Shown: piece after piece, positions 9,105 through 17,170 of the stretch
Layout: each line of letters starts with the position of its first letter
Position numbering within the stretch: position 1 is the stretch's first letter
DNA from: a virus
IMG/VR virus record: IMGVR_UViG_3300023296_000161
Span: 1-62,690 of that record
DNA: 62,690 nucleotides
Strand: one strand, 5' to 3'
Translations under genes and position numbers: made by a program
Notes under the pieces: generated by a model
Databases searched by the model: none
What the model saw: the letters and a program-made list of their open reading frames with translations, nothing else
Told to the model about the DNA's origin: nothing

Positions 9105-10061
9105 ATGAGCTTATGGGGATCAAGTACATCGGCGGAAAGCCGACCCAAGTTCCTACCACTGGATTCAAATGCTGCTGGATCAGGCGGAGCGAGAGAAAAT
9201 GCCATTGCTGTTGCTGGTGGTTGGGGTTTATCTCCTGGCCTTGCAGCTTCGGGTAATGATAACAAAGATGCGCAACCTGAAGTTCTGGTCTGTATTAGTA
9301 ACCTAGCAGAAGTTTTTGGTTCTGCTACACCAGTATCAATCGGATTTTCAGAAGGAGCAGTTGCTGACGCTGGAACATTTGACATTTCAATTACTTTCGA
9401 TGAAGCAATTGATGTAACGTCAGCTGCTTGGGCTGCAAATCAGACTGTTACTAACAAAGCATATATTTTACTGTCTCGTTTGGGTTCAACTGATATGGTC
9501 GAAGATAGTACTGTTATGTGTTCTTACTACTCTGGATCGGGCACTAACAAAATCACGTTCAGAGGTACTTTGACTACTTCGACGGCTGGATTTCTTGCAT
9601 TTAATGGTGCTGGTGTTGGTGATACCGCTGGTGAAGGAAGAAATGCAATTATTTTTGACGGTACTGCGAATCTCGCAGAAGAGGATGGCGGGTCGATTCT
9701 TGGACTGATGCTAGAATCAGGAACAAGAGATACACCCGGCGACAAGCTTGTTCAAGATACTGCTGCTAACGCTGGTGATGAAATACTCATGGAATCAGTA
9801 GACTTCACAATTGCGGGCGTAACAGGAACGGCTGACATTACTGACCTGACAATGACAGGCGGCGATGCTGATGTTAATATTTCTCTTGAGGGTGATACAG
9901 ACGGTCATCAAGGTGGTAGACTTGTACAAGATACTGCTGCAAATGTAAATGATCCATTCGACATGGAAGACTATACCAGCGATATTGCCGTATACACACA
10001 GGCTGGATCATCCAGTGGTACTGCTTCTGTGTTAAATGGTGTAACTGTTACTGCTGCATAA
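9105..10061 (+). CDS. Virion structural protein (MSLWG type)
   Basis: 318 residues. The start MSLWGSS, then RPKFLP, is typical of abundant structural proteins in marine T4-like phages. The body is rich in A, G, T, S and D with alternating beta-like patterns. A duplicated phrase KLVQDTAANAGD (about 206) and RLVQDTAANVND (about 272) marks an internal repeat. A surface or decoration role is likely but not shown. It has its own late promoter and a strong GAGGAG ribosome binding site, as expected for a major late product. Confidence 0.6.
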   Translation: MSLWGSSTSAESRPKFLPLDSNAAGSGGARENAIAVAGGWGLSPGLAASGNDNKDAQPEVLVCISNLAEVFGSATPVSIGFSEGAVADAGTFDISITFDEAIDVTSAAWAANQTVTNKAYILLSRLGSTDMVEDSTVMCSYYSGSGTNKITFRGTLTTSTAGFLAFNGAGVGDTAGEGRNAIIFDGTANLAEEDGGSILGLMLESGTRDTPGDKLVQDTAANAGDEILMESVDFTIAGVTGTADITDLTMTGGDADVNISLEGDTDGHQGGRLVQDTAANVNDPFDMEDYTSDIAVYTQAGSSSGTASVLNGVTVTAA

Positions 10062-10065
10062 GTGT

Positions 10066-10073
10066 TATAAATA
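10066..10073 (+). promoter_or_regulatory. T4-type late promoter
   Basis: Exact TATAAATA 4 bases after the previous stop and 32 bases before the ATG at 10106. Confidence 0.8.
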
Positions 10074-10105
10074 ACTATATATAATTGAAAAGTGAAAGGA
10101 AAATT

Positions 10106-10339
10106 ATGATTGATATTGAAAAAATTAATGAACGCAAACTAGTTATTTCGAAAGATATCGAAGCGGTTCGGGGACGTATTGCCGAAGCGCAAAAGAAGAT
10201 TGCTGAAGACCAAGCACTGTTGAACGCACTAATGGGTGCATTTCAACAGTGTGACGCCTTCATCAAAGAGTTAGATGATGATGAAGCAGTTGAAGATTCA
10301 ACTGTTAGTGATGTAGAGAATAGTTCAGAAGAGGATTAA
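10106..10339 (+). CDS. Small coiled-coil protein, acidic C-terminus
   Basis: 77 residues from the ATG at 10106, which follows AAAGGA. Residues 5-50 form heptad-like helices (IEKINERKLVISKD, then IAEAQKKIAEDQALLNALM), and the last 20 residues are mostly D and E. It lies between two structural genes under a late promoter. Function unknown; a virion assembly role is possible. Confidence 0.55.
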   Translation: MIDIEKINERKLVISKDIEAVRGRIAEAQKKIAEDQALLNALMGAFQQCDAFIKELDDDEAVEDSTVSDVENSSEED

Positions 10340-10392
10340 TATCTACAGTAACATTCCCACAATTAAGTGGGTTAATATAAGGAGAAGCTAAA

Positions 10393-10869
10393 ATGGCAGA
10401 TAAGAAAATTACAGCTCTCACAGACCTTTCCACTGGAATTGCGTCTGGTGATCTACTACATGTGATTGATGATCCTACGGGAACACCAATCAATAAGAAA
10501 ATTTCCGTTGCAAACTTTTTGAACCTTAATCCGGTTCCTCTTGCAACCAACACCGTAGAAACCATCATTGTTAATGGTGCAGCTACACTTACAAAGGGCA
10601 TTCATCTTCTTGGTGGTGCAGATGTAGCTTGTGCAGTTACCTTGGCTGATGGTACAGTTACAGGTCAGCTTCACACGTTTATTGCTACAGAAGCAGTAAC
10701 GAATCCACCTACAGTTACCCTGACCACGCCAGGTGGTGCAGGTAATATTGCCACGTTTGATGCAATTGGTGAAAGTGCAACTTGTCTCTGGACAGGTGCT
10801 GCTTGGTATTGGGTTGCTCATGCTACAAATGTTGTGGGTGATCTTGGTACAGGTCCAGCACTTACTTAA
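10393..10869 (+). CDS. Putative fibre or virion surface protein
   Basis: 158 residues. The start [28 protein letters not shown] is a common N-terminal module of phage fibre and neck proteins (K-I-S/T-A-L...GD-L..V.D). The rest is small, T/A/G-rich and beta-like. GGAG stands 8 bases before the ATG. It is followed by a hairpin terminator, so it ends the transcription unit. The exact virion position is not visible. Confidence 0.55.
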   Translation: MADKKITALTDLSTGIASGDLLHVIDDPTGTPINKKISVANFLNLNPVPLATNTVETIIVNGAATLTKGIHLLGGADVACAVTLADGTVTGQLHTFIATEAVTNPPTVTLTTPGGAGNIATFDAIGESATCLWTGAAWYWVAHATNVVGDLGTGPALT

Positions 10870-10887
10870 TAGTGTAATACTTTGGTG

Positions 10888-10915
10888 TGGGGGGCTTGTC
10901 CCCCCCATCATTTTT
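10888..10915 (+). terminator. Intrinsic terminator
   Basis: TGGGGGG at 10888-10894 pairs with CCCCCCA at 10901-10907 around a 6-base loop, followed by TCATTTTT. It closes the structural unit that begins at 9015. Confidence 0.7.
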
Positions 10916-10932
10916 ACGAATGGGAGAATTTA

Positions 10933-11085
10933 ATGGTTGAAGTTTTATCAGAGGTTAATTGGGGTAAGGTGGTAGAACCTGTTACCAAAGTTTTTACTAA
11001 GAAGAAAGAAGAACCTAAATTTCTTGAAGAACAAATTAGAGATCATTATCCCTGTGACGTAGAACCGAAGGAAGAAGAAAAATGA
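10933..11085 (+). CDS. Small charged protein of unknown function
   Basis: 50 residues from the ATG at 10933, which follows GGGAG. It is rich in K and E (FTKKKEEPKF) with one Cys. The stop overlaps the next start (ATGA), so it is probably coupled to the gene at 11082. I recognise no family. Confidence 0.45.
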   Translation: MVEVLSEVNWGKVVEPVTKVFTKKKEEPKFLEEQIRDHYPCDVEPKEEEK

Positions 11086-11519
11086 AAACATTTAAAAAAT
11101 TCGCATTAGATGAAGCCACATTTCAGACAACTATTGCTTCTCTAAATCAAGATATCCCAACGGGCAATTATTCTGACCCCAGAGTTGTACGGGCGCTTAA
11201 TTCTTTTGTTGGTACGGTAGCAAGAGCTACAATAGACGGAACAATGATCCCAGAGATGGTTGTTAGTAGATTGAGAAGTTCTCTAAGTAAAATTGGACTG
11301 ACATTTGATGAAGTCCCTATGATGGAAGGTGAAAGTGGTTCTTACGATTTACCCTTGACCAGTTTTGGCGGTCGCTTCGGTAAAGGTTTGGACACTCCAT
11401 ATGATGAGTTTGAAGCAGATGACGGCATCTCTCATCAGGTAGAGGGTGGTTTAAGTCTGGTGCTGGGTTATGAAATGCAAGAGGATAATTCATGTAGGTT
11501 AACTGCTTCTATTAAATAG
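11082..11519 (+). CDS. Conserved phage protein with capsid-targeting-like N-terminus
   Basis: 145 residues. The N-terminus MKTFKKFALDEA strongly resembles the T4 internal protein leader (MKTYQEFIAEA), with L-D-E before A as the probable prohead protease cut after residue 11. The rest has no domain I can name; GGRFGKGLDTPYDEF near residue 94 looks like an exposed loop. If the reading is right, it is an internal head protein. It begins in the stop of the preceding small gene. Confidence 0.5.
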   Translation: MKTFKKFALDEATFQTTIASLNQDIPTGNYSDPRVVRALNSFVGTVARATIDGTMIPEMVVSRLRSSLSKIGLTFDEVPMMEGESGSYDLPLTSFGGRFGKGLDTPYDEFEADDGISHQVEGGLSLVLGYEMQEDNSCRLTASIK

Positions 11520-11520
11520 A

Positions 11521-11883
11521 ATGTATGAAAATATAACTACTAACAATTTTGTAATGTATGCTATTAAACATTATAACAATCCACAGTGTGAAGGGGAAAA
11601 AGAGTTTCACGATGATATGAAGAGGTTTAAGTATATTAAACGTCTTTTTAAAAAGTATTCATTGGGGGGACAACTTAAAGAACGGTTGCTTCTCAATCAT
11701 ATCATCATTCTCAGGAACCTTTTTGGAACTGAGGCTTGTGTCACCCTTCTTCTCTTTAGGACACAAAAAGAATACCTTGGTGTCTTGAAGTCATTTCTAA
11801 TTTTCCTAAATATGATTAGAGAAGATGAATTGTCAGATATTGAATCTGACAATTACGTTTTAGAAACATTAAGGGAAATCTAA
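11521..11883 (+). CDS. Conserved T4-like protein (DUF7207-like)
   Basis: 120 residues. The pattern NFVMYAIKHYNNPQC, then FKYIKRLFKKY and ERLLLNHIIILRNLFG, is one I know as a conserved protein of unknown function in T4-like phages. Mostly helical with a hydrophobic middle. It overlaps the next gene's ATG by one base and belongs to the late cluster 10933-13777. Confidence 0.55.
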   Translation: MYENITTNNFVMYAIKHYNNPQCEGEKEFHDDMKRFKYIKRLFKKYSLGGQLKERLLLNHIIILRNLFGTEACVTLLLFRTQKEYLGVLKSFLIFLNMIREDELSDIESDNYVLETLREI

Positions 11884-12497
11884 TGGGAAGAGCGATAGAT
11901 TTATTTGTTACATACAGATTCATAAAACTACTTGTGACACCATTTGATAATATGCCAGCATTTAAGCTGGGTATTATTGATGCAGATGGTAATCGTATCA
12001 TGGAGAAGACTGTTTCCCGTGGTATGCAACCCACCCAACTCATAGGTGATGAGATGCGATCTGCATACACAGTTCTCCACAAACTAGTATTCAACATCAA
12101 AAAGATTTTTGGCAAGGTGCCCGGACTTAGAACTAAGTTGGGAACCTATGCTGCTGCCCTATTCCTACTCAAAGATACATTCAAGGAATCTGTTGATGAC
12201 CCTGATATGTTTGAGAAAGAGTTTATGAAGTATCTTAAAGAAGAAGGATATGAGATAGACAACACAATTTCTGAGGAAGTCATTGGATTTGGTGAGGTGC
12301 TACCTAAAGGGGAGTACACTCTAGTTAATGATATCCTAAATAGTGAAGAGGAAGAATTAACTGCTAAGAAGGGTGATAAGGTAGTTGCGTTTGATGACGA
12401 AGCTCCGTTAGATACGATTCTTGGTATTGACATATTTCCTATTATTCACGTTAAAACACAAGAAAAGATTTACGTTAGTTTGGAGGACATAAAATGA
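11883..12497 (+). CDS. Conserved T4-like structural-region protein
   Basis: 204 residues. The N-terminal half (MGRAIDLFVTYRFIKLLVTPF, then FKLGIIDADGNRI) is a well conserved marine T4-like family without assigned function. The C-terminal half is acidic. Its 3' end overlaps the next start by 4 bases. Late expression and a virion or assembly role are inferred from position only. Confidence 0.5.
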   Translation: MGRAIDLFVTYRFIKLLVTPFDNMPAFKLGIIDADGNRIMEKTVSRGMQPTQLIGDEMRSAYTVLHKLVFNIKKIFGKVPGLRTKLGTYAAALFLLKDTFKESVDDPDMFEKEFMKYLKEEGYEIDNTISEEVIGFGEVLPKGEYTLVNDILNSEEEELTAKKGDKVVAFDDEAPLDTILGIDIFPIIHVKTQEKIYVSLEDIK

Positions 12498-13066
12498 AAC
12501 GCTGGATAGAAGTATCCCCCCATAGTGGGTTAGAAGAAGATGCCCCCGCTAATAACGCAAGTAGTGGTGCAGTAGACATGAACCCTGATGGTGGTAAGAA
12601 AAAGAAATTGCTTAACCGTTCCTTGATTGATGCTCGCACTAAGGCATATCGGGAACACAAAACACGTTTAGAAACACGCCGAGCCAAGCGGGAATCAAAG
12701 AAGAGTGCTTTCATTGAAAAGATTAAAGAGGATGCTGTTTCTGAAATTGCATATGGTTCTGGATATGATGTAGCAAAACCTGTTGCAGACATTCAGCCTG
12801 TAAATGCTGCAAAGTCTGCCACTGGATACGAACTGTATCACAAGGATTTCTCTGGAGCCATGCAACACGCATACAAGTTTGCAAAGACCAAAGGCGTGAC
12901 AGTAGACCCATCTGAGATTGATAGCAAGGTTGCATCTGGTCCAAAGAAACCCAGTAGTGGCAAGACCAACAGTTATATCCTTGACACAAACAAGAAACAG
13001 AAAGTGCATATTCAAGTTGCTAATCTCGACAATAAGAGATATGAACTGAATATGTATATTGACTGA
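12494..13066 (+). CDS. Conserved phage protein of unknown function
   Basis: 190 residues. A proline/lysine-rich, basic helical first half (TRLETRRAKRESKK) is followed by a compact second half (YELYHKDFSGAMQHAYKFAK, ending IQVANLDNKRYELNMYID). It sits between two coupled genes with 4-base and 1-base overlaps. I cannot assign a role. Confidence 0.5.
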   Translation: MKRWIEVSPHSGLEEDAPANNASSGAVDMNPDGGKKKKLLNRSLIDARTKAYREHKTRLETRRAKRESKKSAFIEKIKEDAVSEIAYGSGYDVAKPVADIQPVNAAKSATGYELYHKDFSGAMQHAYKFAKTKGVTVDPSEIDSKVASGPKKPSSGKTNSYILDTNKKQKVHIQVANLDNKRYELNMYID

Positions 13067-13545
13067 TGATTAAAGTATATCTATTCCTGATCATCATGGG
13101 TGTGCTTAGTGCCGTAGGTTTCGGTGGGTATTTGTATTATAAGGATACCCAACAACGCATTGCTATTCTTACTGAGAACAATGCAAAGCTTGAAATTGCA
13201 ATTCAGATTAGTGAAGATAGTATTACAACATTGCAAAACGATATTGCAAAAAACGCAGAACTAAGTAGAGAACTACAGAAGGAATTGCAGATTGCAGAGG
13301 GTTATGGTGATGAACTCCGTGCAACTTTGCAAAAACACAACCTAACACACTTGGCAAATAAGAAGCCGGGTTTGATAGAAAAGAGGATGCAAAATGCGAC
13401 CAATCGTTTATGGGATGATCTTGCTGTCATCACTGATCCTACTGGGGGGGTGCAGTCTGATGCCGTCAAAGGTAGTGACGGTAACAAAGACAGTAAAGAC
13501 GGAAGTTCCAATAGTAACAAGGCCAAAGCAAGTCCAGCTAAATGA
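13066..13545 (+). CDS. i-spanin-like (Rz-type) inner membrane protein
   Basis: 159 residues. One N-terminal membrane segment (about residues 4-25) is followed by a long coiled coil (about 30-105) and a low-complexity S/K/G-rich C-terminus. This is the plan of an Rz-type i-spanin that joins an outer membrane lipoprotein to disrupt the outer membrane at lysis. The neighbouring nested lipoprotein gene strongly supports it. Family assignment is by architecture, since spanins have little sequence conservation. Confidence 0.65.
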   Translation: MIKVYLFLIIMGVLSAVGFGGYLYYKDTQQRIAILTENNAKLEIAIQISEDSITTLQNDIAKNAELSRELQKELQIAEGYGDELRATLQKHNLTHLANKKPGLIEKRMQNATNRLWDDLAVITDPTGGVQSDAVKGSDGNKDSKDGSSNSNKAKASPAK

Positions 13546-13777
13546 TGTAAAAATCTATGTAGTTGCAAAGGCTAACTACGCTGAATTTGTCAAGGAATAT
13601 GCGAAGAAGAATGGTGCTGATTCTTATATCGCACTATCAGTAAAGGATTATGAAAATCTGGCGCTGAACTTTGCTGAACTGAGACGATATATAGAACAAC
13701 AGAAACAGATCATTGTCTACTATGAAAATGCGGTAGCGCCAGAGAAGAAAGAAGATAAAAATGGGAAAGTTCAATAA
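13394..13777 (+). CDS. o-spanin-like (Rz1-type) lipoprotein, nested
   Basis: 127 residues in another frame, starting inside the Rz-like gene and overlapping it by about 150 bases. The N-terminus has a basic start, a hydrophobic core and a lipobox LLGGC with the lipid-bearing Cys at about residue 20, so it should be an outer membrane lipoprotein. The mature part is mostly helical. It is longer than lambda Rz1. The nested arrangement is characteristic of spanin pairs. It overlaps the following DUF1353 gene by 17 bases. Confidence 0.65.
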   Translation: MRPIVYGMILLSSLILLGGCSLMPSKVVTVTKTVKTEVPIVTRPKQVQLNDVKIYVVAKANYAEFVKEYAKKNGADSYIALSVKDYENLALNFAELRRYIEQQKQIIVYYENAVAPEKKEDKNGKVQ

Positions 13778-14237
13778 TAAAATTTCAGCTGAATTTCATC
13801 CACCCAAGAAGTGGATTCTGGAACGAGCCCTCTCTTATCAGAATGATGAGATTGATGCGGCTGCACTACAGGCAGTTGGTGTAAAATGTCCCGATAGTAA
13901 GATCACTTGCTCTAAGGGTTTTGTCACTGACTTAGCTAGTGTGCCTCGTGCAATCTGGTGGTTGATTTCCCCGTGGGACATCGCTCGTGCTGCAATCATT
14001 CATGACCTTCTCTACAAACGCATTCGCCAGTATCGTTTCAAAAACGAAGACCCTGATGATCCGAATGTAGAAGAAGTTCAACGTGCATACAAATCTGCAA
14101 AAAAGGCATCAGATAAGGTTTTCCTGATGGCAATGAAAGATGCTGCTCCATCTGTTCCGAAGTGGAAAATGCATGCCGCATATTATGCAGTTGTTCTATT
14201 TGGTCGTTGGTCAATCATTCCAAGAGAGGAAGACTAA
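13761..14237 (+). CDS. DUF1353-family protein
   Basis: 158 residues. KGFVTDLASVPRAIWWLISP near residue 53 and ARAAIIHDLLYKR near residue 75 are the signature of DUF1353, a family often found next to phage lysis genes and of unknown biochemical role. The HD and HDLLY residues could bind metal. It follows the spanin pair directly, which suggests a lysis-time function. Confidence 0.65.
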   Translation: MGKFNNKISAEFHPPKKWILERALSYQNDEIDAAALQAVGVKCPDSKITCSKGFVTDLASVPRAIWWLISPWDIARAAIIHDLLYKRIRQYRFKNEDPDDPNVEEVQRAYKSAKKASDKVFLMAMKDAAPSVPKWKMHAAYYAVVLFGRWSIIPREED

Positions 14238-14413
14238 TGATGGCTGAAGATTGGGATGTGACCTATTGCAATATTTGTGGTCACGAATCTCATTGTGGAA
14301 CGAAAAGGATGAAAGATTATAGACGTGAACCTTACAGCCATGGCATTGAAGGTCAAGTAGAAGTTTGTAAATCTTGTAGATGCGAAAAATGCACAACACC
14401 AGATTGGGGTTAA
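14237..14413 (+). CDS. Small zinc-ribbon protein
   Basis: 58 residues; the ATG overlaps the previous TAA, after AGAGAGGA. Cys pairs CNIC near residue 10 and CKSCRCEKC near residue 48 could bind one or two zinc ions. No further assignment is possible. Confidence 0.5.
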   Translation: MMAEDWDVTYCNICGHESHCGTKRMKDYRREPYSHGIEGQVEVCKSCRCEKCTTPDWG

Positions 14414-14414
14414 C

Positions 14415-15266
14415 TTGAAAATTCTTATACCATTTTCGGGAGGAGTTAATTCGACCTATAATCTTTGTCGCTGGTTAACGGAAACCGATGCTGAGGTTGT
14501 TGTGAGATATGCAGTTGAGAAATGGAATGTGCCCGGATACAATGATAGGGACAATATGAAAGAAATAGAGTCTATTAGAGAAATTATTCTTTTAATTAAA
14601 TCCACTATCCGAGACTTTGATTTACAATTTGTTGATTGGTCAATTGATTACGTCAATAATAGAGTCCCTGTTCTCAGTGGATTTACAAAAGGAACCTATG
14701 ATATTGGCATGATTCTACCACGATACGAATCGTATGCCATCTGGCCATCTGAAACTGGAGCAGATGCAATTTCTATTGGAATATCGATGGAAAATACGGC
14801 AACGGATTGGGGATATCTTGAAAATTCTGAGATGCGGGGGCTGATTGAGTCTGCTGGTGTTGATATCTATCTAGGCGGTTCTCCTGATCTAACTCCCATA
14901 CCAACGGGTAAAGACCTTGATCCTGATTTGTTTCACAAGACACTCACAGGTAGATTTGCACAATATGAAGCAATGCCAGAGGAGCTTCGTGTGCTTACTC
15001 ATAAGTGTGACACATCCACATGTAATAAATTGTGGTGTATGCCTTGCGCCTACCAAAGAGGATATGAAACTTTTGTTGCAGATGGAAAAACAGGACGTGA
15101 CTTTGATTTATATTGTGCTGAAAGGGGTAGTTATGGTCCATTCCGTTCACTAGCTAACAAAGACACTTACACATATCGAGGCGAGGCCTCGCCGACCTCT
15201 AGTAACAATCGGTGGAATTATTTAGCCGATGCTGCGGGCCTTCCATGGCCTTCAGTGGTCGTATAA
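14415..15266 (+). CDS. QueC-like PP-loop ATPase
   Basis: 283 residues starting at TTG (no ATG near; GGGG lies 5 bases upstream). PFSGGVNSTY at residues 6-15 is the PP-loop, and four Cys in CDTSTCNKLWCMPC near 202-215 match the zinc site of QueC (7-cyano-7-deazaguanine synthase). QueC makes preQ0, a precursor of queuosine and of 7-deazaguanine DNA modifications known in phages. The usual partners FolE, QueD and QueE are not in the window, and the signature has N for D in SGGxDS (SGGVNS). It may act on another substrate. The last codons carry a late promoter. Confidence 0.5.
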   Translation: MKILIPFSGGVNSTYNLCRWLTETDAEVVVRYAVEKWNVPGYNDRDNMKEIESIREIILLIKSTIRDFDLQFVDWSIDYVNNRVPVLSGFTKGTYDIGMILPRYESYAIWPSETGADAISIGISMENTATDWGYLENSEMRGLIESAGVDIYLGGSPDLTPIPTGKDLDPDLFHKTLTGRFAQYEAMPEELRVLTHKCDTSTCNKLWCMPCAYQRGYETFVADGKTGRDFDLYCAERGSYGPFRSLANKDTYTYRGEASPTSSNNRWNYLADAAGLPWPSVVV

Positions 15267-15269
15267 ATA
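15262..15269 (+). promoter_or_regulatory. T4-type late promoter
   Basis: Exact TATAAATA overlapping the stop codon of the QueC-like gene, 18 bases before the ATG at 15287. Confidence 0.75.
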
Positions 15270-15286
15270 AATAAAAAGGAAACAGT

Positions 15287-15532
15287 ATGTGGTTTTTTTT
15301 AATAAGTAGTATTGCCTCTGCCGTTATTGGTAGTGCCGCAGATTCTTGGTTCTCTGACACCAAGATGGGTAAGTGGTTCTATCGTAAGGTTGATGATGTT
15401 GCATCATGGGCATCTAGGAAATTGGGATTGAAGGTTCTTGCTGATGAAACGAATTGGAAGACAAAATACCCAAATGTCAGTTTAAAGATTGACAGTCTAG
15501 AAGTCAGAATAAAACAATTAGAGGAGAAATAA
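15287..15532 (+). CDS. Small membrane protein
   Basis: 81 residues. The first 18 residues are hydrophobic (MWFFLISSIASAVIGSA), and the last 25 form an amphipathic helix ending in KQLEEK. AAAAAGGAAACAGT gives the ribosome binding site. It heads a short late unit of three membrane proteins (15287-16134) that may include a holin. Confidence 0.5.
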   Translation: MWFFLISSIASAVIGSAADSWFSDTKMGKWFYRKVDDVASWASRKLGLKVLADETNWKTKYPNVSLKIDSLEVRIKQLEEK

Positions 15533-15697
15533 ATGTTTAGTTGGATTAAAAGTAGAGTAATGGAACGCACTTCATGGGATGGCGGCGCACTGATTGCTGT
15601 TGGTCTTGTGGTGTTGTTCCTCGGCCCATTTGCGAAGTATGCTGCACTTGCAGCAATTGCATGGGGTGTTCTTACCATGTTGAAATCTGAGAAGTAG
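15533..15697 (+). CDS. Small membrane protein, holin-like
   Basis: 54 residues after GAGGAG. A basic amphipathic start (MFSWIKSRVMERTSW) is followed by one or two short hydrophobic segments (ALIAVGLVVLFLG, then YAALAAIAWGVL) and a charged end. Size and layout fit a class II or III holin, but no family is recognisable. Confidence 0.45.
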   Translation: MFSWIKSRVMERTSWDGGALIAVGLVVLFLGPFAKYAALAAIAWGVLTMLKSEK

Positions 15698-15702
15698 ATA
15701 TT

Positions 15703-16134
15703 ATGGGAGAGTTGGAAACAGAGGTTGAGCTTCTTAAAAAAGAAGTAGCAGATCAAACAAAAATACATGACCGTTTGGACATTGCGATTGAAAAATTGAC
15801 CGATGTTTCCAACTCAATCCATCGTATGTTGTCTGTGCATGAAGAGAAGATTGCTCGCCAAGAAGAAACAACTACAGCTGCAGATAACAAATTAGAGATT
15901 CGTCGCATAGAACTAACCGCTAAGATAGACGAACTTCATTCCCGCATTACCACAAATACCAAAGAGATTATGGCTGCGGCACTAGTGCAACATACCCAGC
16001 AGAATAAAGAGATACAGAAGATTAAGGATGAACTGGCCACAAGGGTAGGCGTTCTGGAGAAATGGCGTCATGTCCTGATAGGAGCATCAATTGTCGCCGG
16101 ATTTGTTTTGCATAAACTGCTGCAAATCACTTGA
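15703..16134 (+). CDS. Coiled-coil protein with C-terminal membrane anchor
   Basis: 143 residues. Residues 1-115 are long charged helices (ETEVELLKKEVADQ...), and residues 121-140 form a membrane segment (VLIGASIVAGFVLHKLL). The topology is that of a tail-anchored protein. Similar proteins accompany holin-like genes in marine phages. Its 3' end overlaps the -35 box of the primase promoter. Confidence 0.5.
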   Translation: MGELETEVELLKKEVADQTKIHDRLDIAIEKLTDVSNSIHRMLSVHEEKIARQEETTTAADNKLEIRRIELTAKIDELHSRITTNTKEIMAAALVQHTQQNKEIQKIKDELATRVGVLEKWRHVLIGASIVAGFVLHKLLQIT

Positions 16135-16159
16135 CATTATACCATAGACCTGTTATTAT
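16131..16159 (+). promoter_or_regulatory. Early sigma70-type promoter of the primase gene
   Basis: TTGACA at 16131-16136, 17-base spacer, TATTAT at 16154-16159. The expected start point is at or next to 16166, the A of the primase ATG, so the mRNA is probably leaderless. Confidence 0.8.
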
Positions 16160-16165
16160 GTATGA

Positions 16166-17161
16166 ATGTCATATATTGATACCAAATACTTAAATATTAT
16201 CAGTCCTTATCTTCAACAGTTCAAGAAGAAGGGCGATAATTTATGGAACTTCCGTTGTCCCTATTGTGGGGATTCCCAAAAATCACGAACTAAGACAAGA
16301 GGATTTGTCTTCCGTAAGAACAATGACCTGTTCTTCAAGTGTCATAACTGTGGCGTTGGTGCATCTTTGGGTAACCTAGTCAAGACAATAGACTCAAAAA
16401 CCTACAAAGACTATATAATGGAACGATATAAAAAAGGTGTTGAGACTCGTAGTAGTCCTCAGCCGGAGTTCAAATTCAATGCACCAGTGTTTCGCAAAAA
16501 AGGTATTCTTGAAGGTCTTAAATCTATTAAAGACCTACCTAATGACCACCCAGCGAGACAGATTGTGGAAAGACGAAAACTCCCTCTGGAATCACTCTCC
16601 GATTTATATCTATGCGAATCATTTTATAAATTCACAAATACGATAATCAAAGGTAAATTTCCTTCCTTGGGTGGCGATCATCCAAGGTTGATTATTCCGT
16701 TTCGTGATGAACAAGGTGAAGTGTTTGCGTATCAGGGTAGAGCCTTTGGTGATGAACAACCTAAGTATATCACCATCAAGATTGATGCTGACCGTGACAA
16801 GATTTTTGGTCTGGACAAGATAGACAGGGGTAAACCTATTCTTGTTGTTGAAGGACCGTTAGATAGTCTGTTTCTGGATAACTGCATTGCAGTTGCCGGA
16901 GCAGACTTTAGTAATATTGAAGGTGGCCTCACAATCATCTACGACAATGAACCTAGAAATAAGGAGATCAACAAACAGATAGAGAAAACAATTGATCAGG
17001 GGAAGAGCGTATGCCTGTGGCCTGATACTATGGAGTATAAGGATATCAACGATATGGTTATCGGTGGATATACTAAAGAAGAAATACAAGAAATCATAAC
17101 AAACAATACTCTCTCTGGACCAGCGGCAAAGTTGAGGTTCGCAGAATGGAGAAGAGTGTAG
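16166..17161 (+). CDS. 61: DNA primase (T4 gp61-like)
   Basis: 331 residues. The N-terminus MSYIDTKY is that of the T4-like family. Zinc finger Cys pairs CPYC (about 30) and CHNC (about 59) bind the template, and the TOPRIM-like core has ILVVEGPLDSLFL near residue 224 and VAGAD near 242. It makes RNA primers for lagging-strand synthesis with helicase gp41 (61170). No ribosome binding site lies upstream because the promoter abuts the ATG. It is followed by nrdA with a 9-base gap. Confidence 0.9.
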   Translation: MSYIDTKYLNIISPYLQQFKKKGDNLWNFRCPYCGDSQKSRTKTRGFVFRKNNDLFFKCHNCGVGASLGNLVKTIDSKTYKDYIMERYKKGVETRSSPQPEFKFNAPVFRKKGILEGLKSIKDLPNDHPARQIVERRKLPLESLSDLYLCESFYKFTNTIIKGKFPSLGGDHPRLIIPFRDEQGEVFAYQGRAFGDEQPKYITIKIDADRDKIFGLDKIDRGKPILVVEGPLDSLFLDNCIAVAGADFSNIEGGLTIIYDNEPRNKEINKQIEKTIDQGKSVCLWPDTMEYKDINDMVIGGYTKEEIQEIITNNTLSGPAAKLRFAEWRRV

Positions 17162-17170
17162 GAGCAAAAG

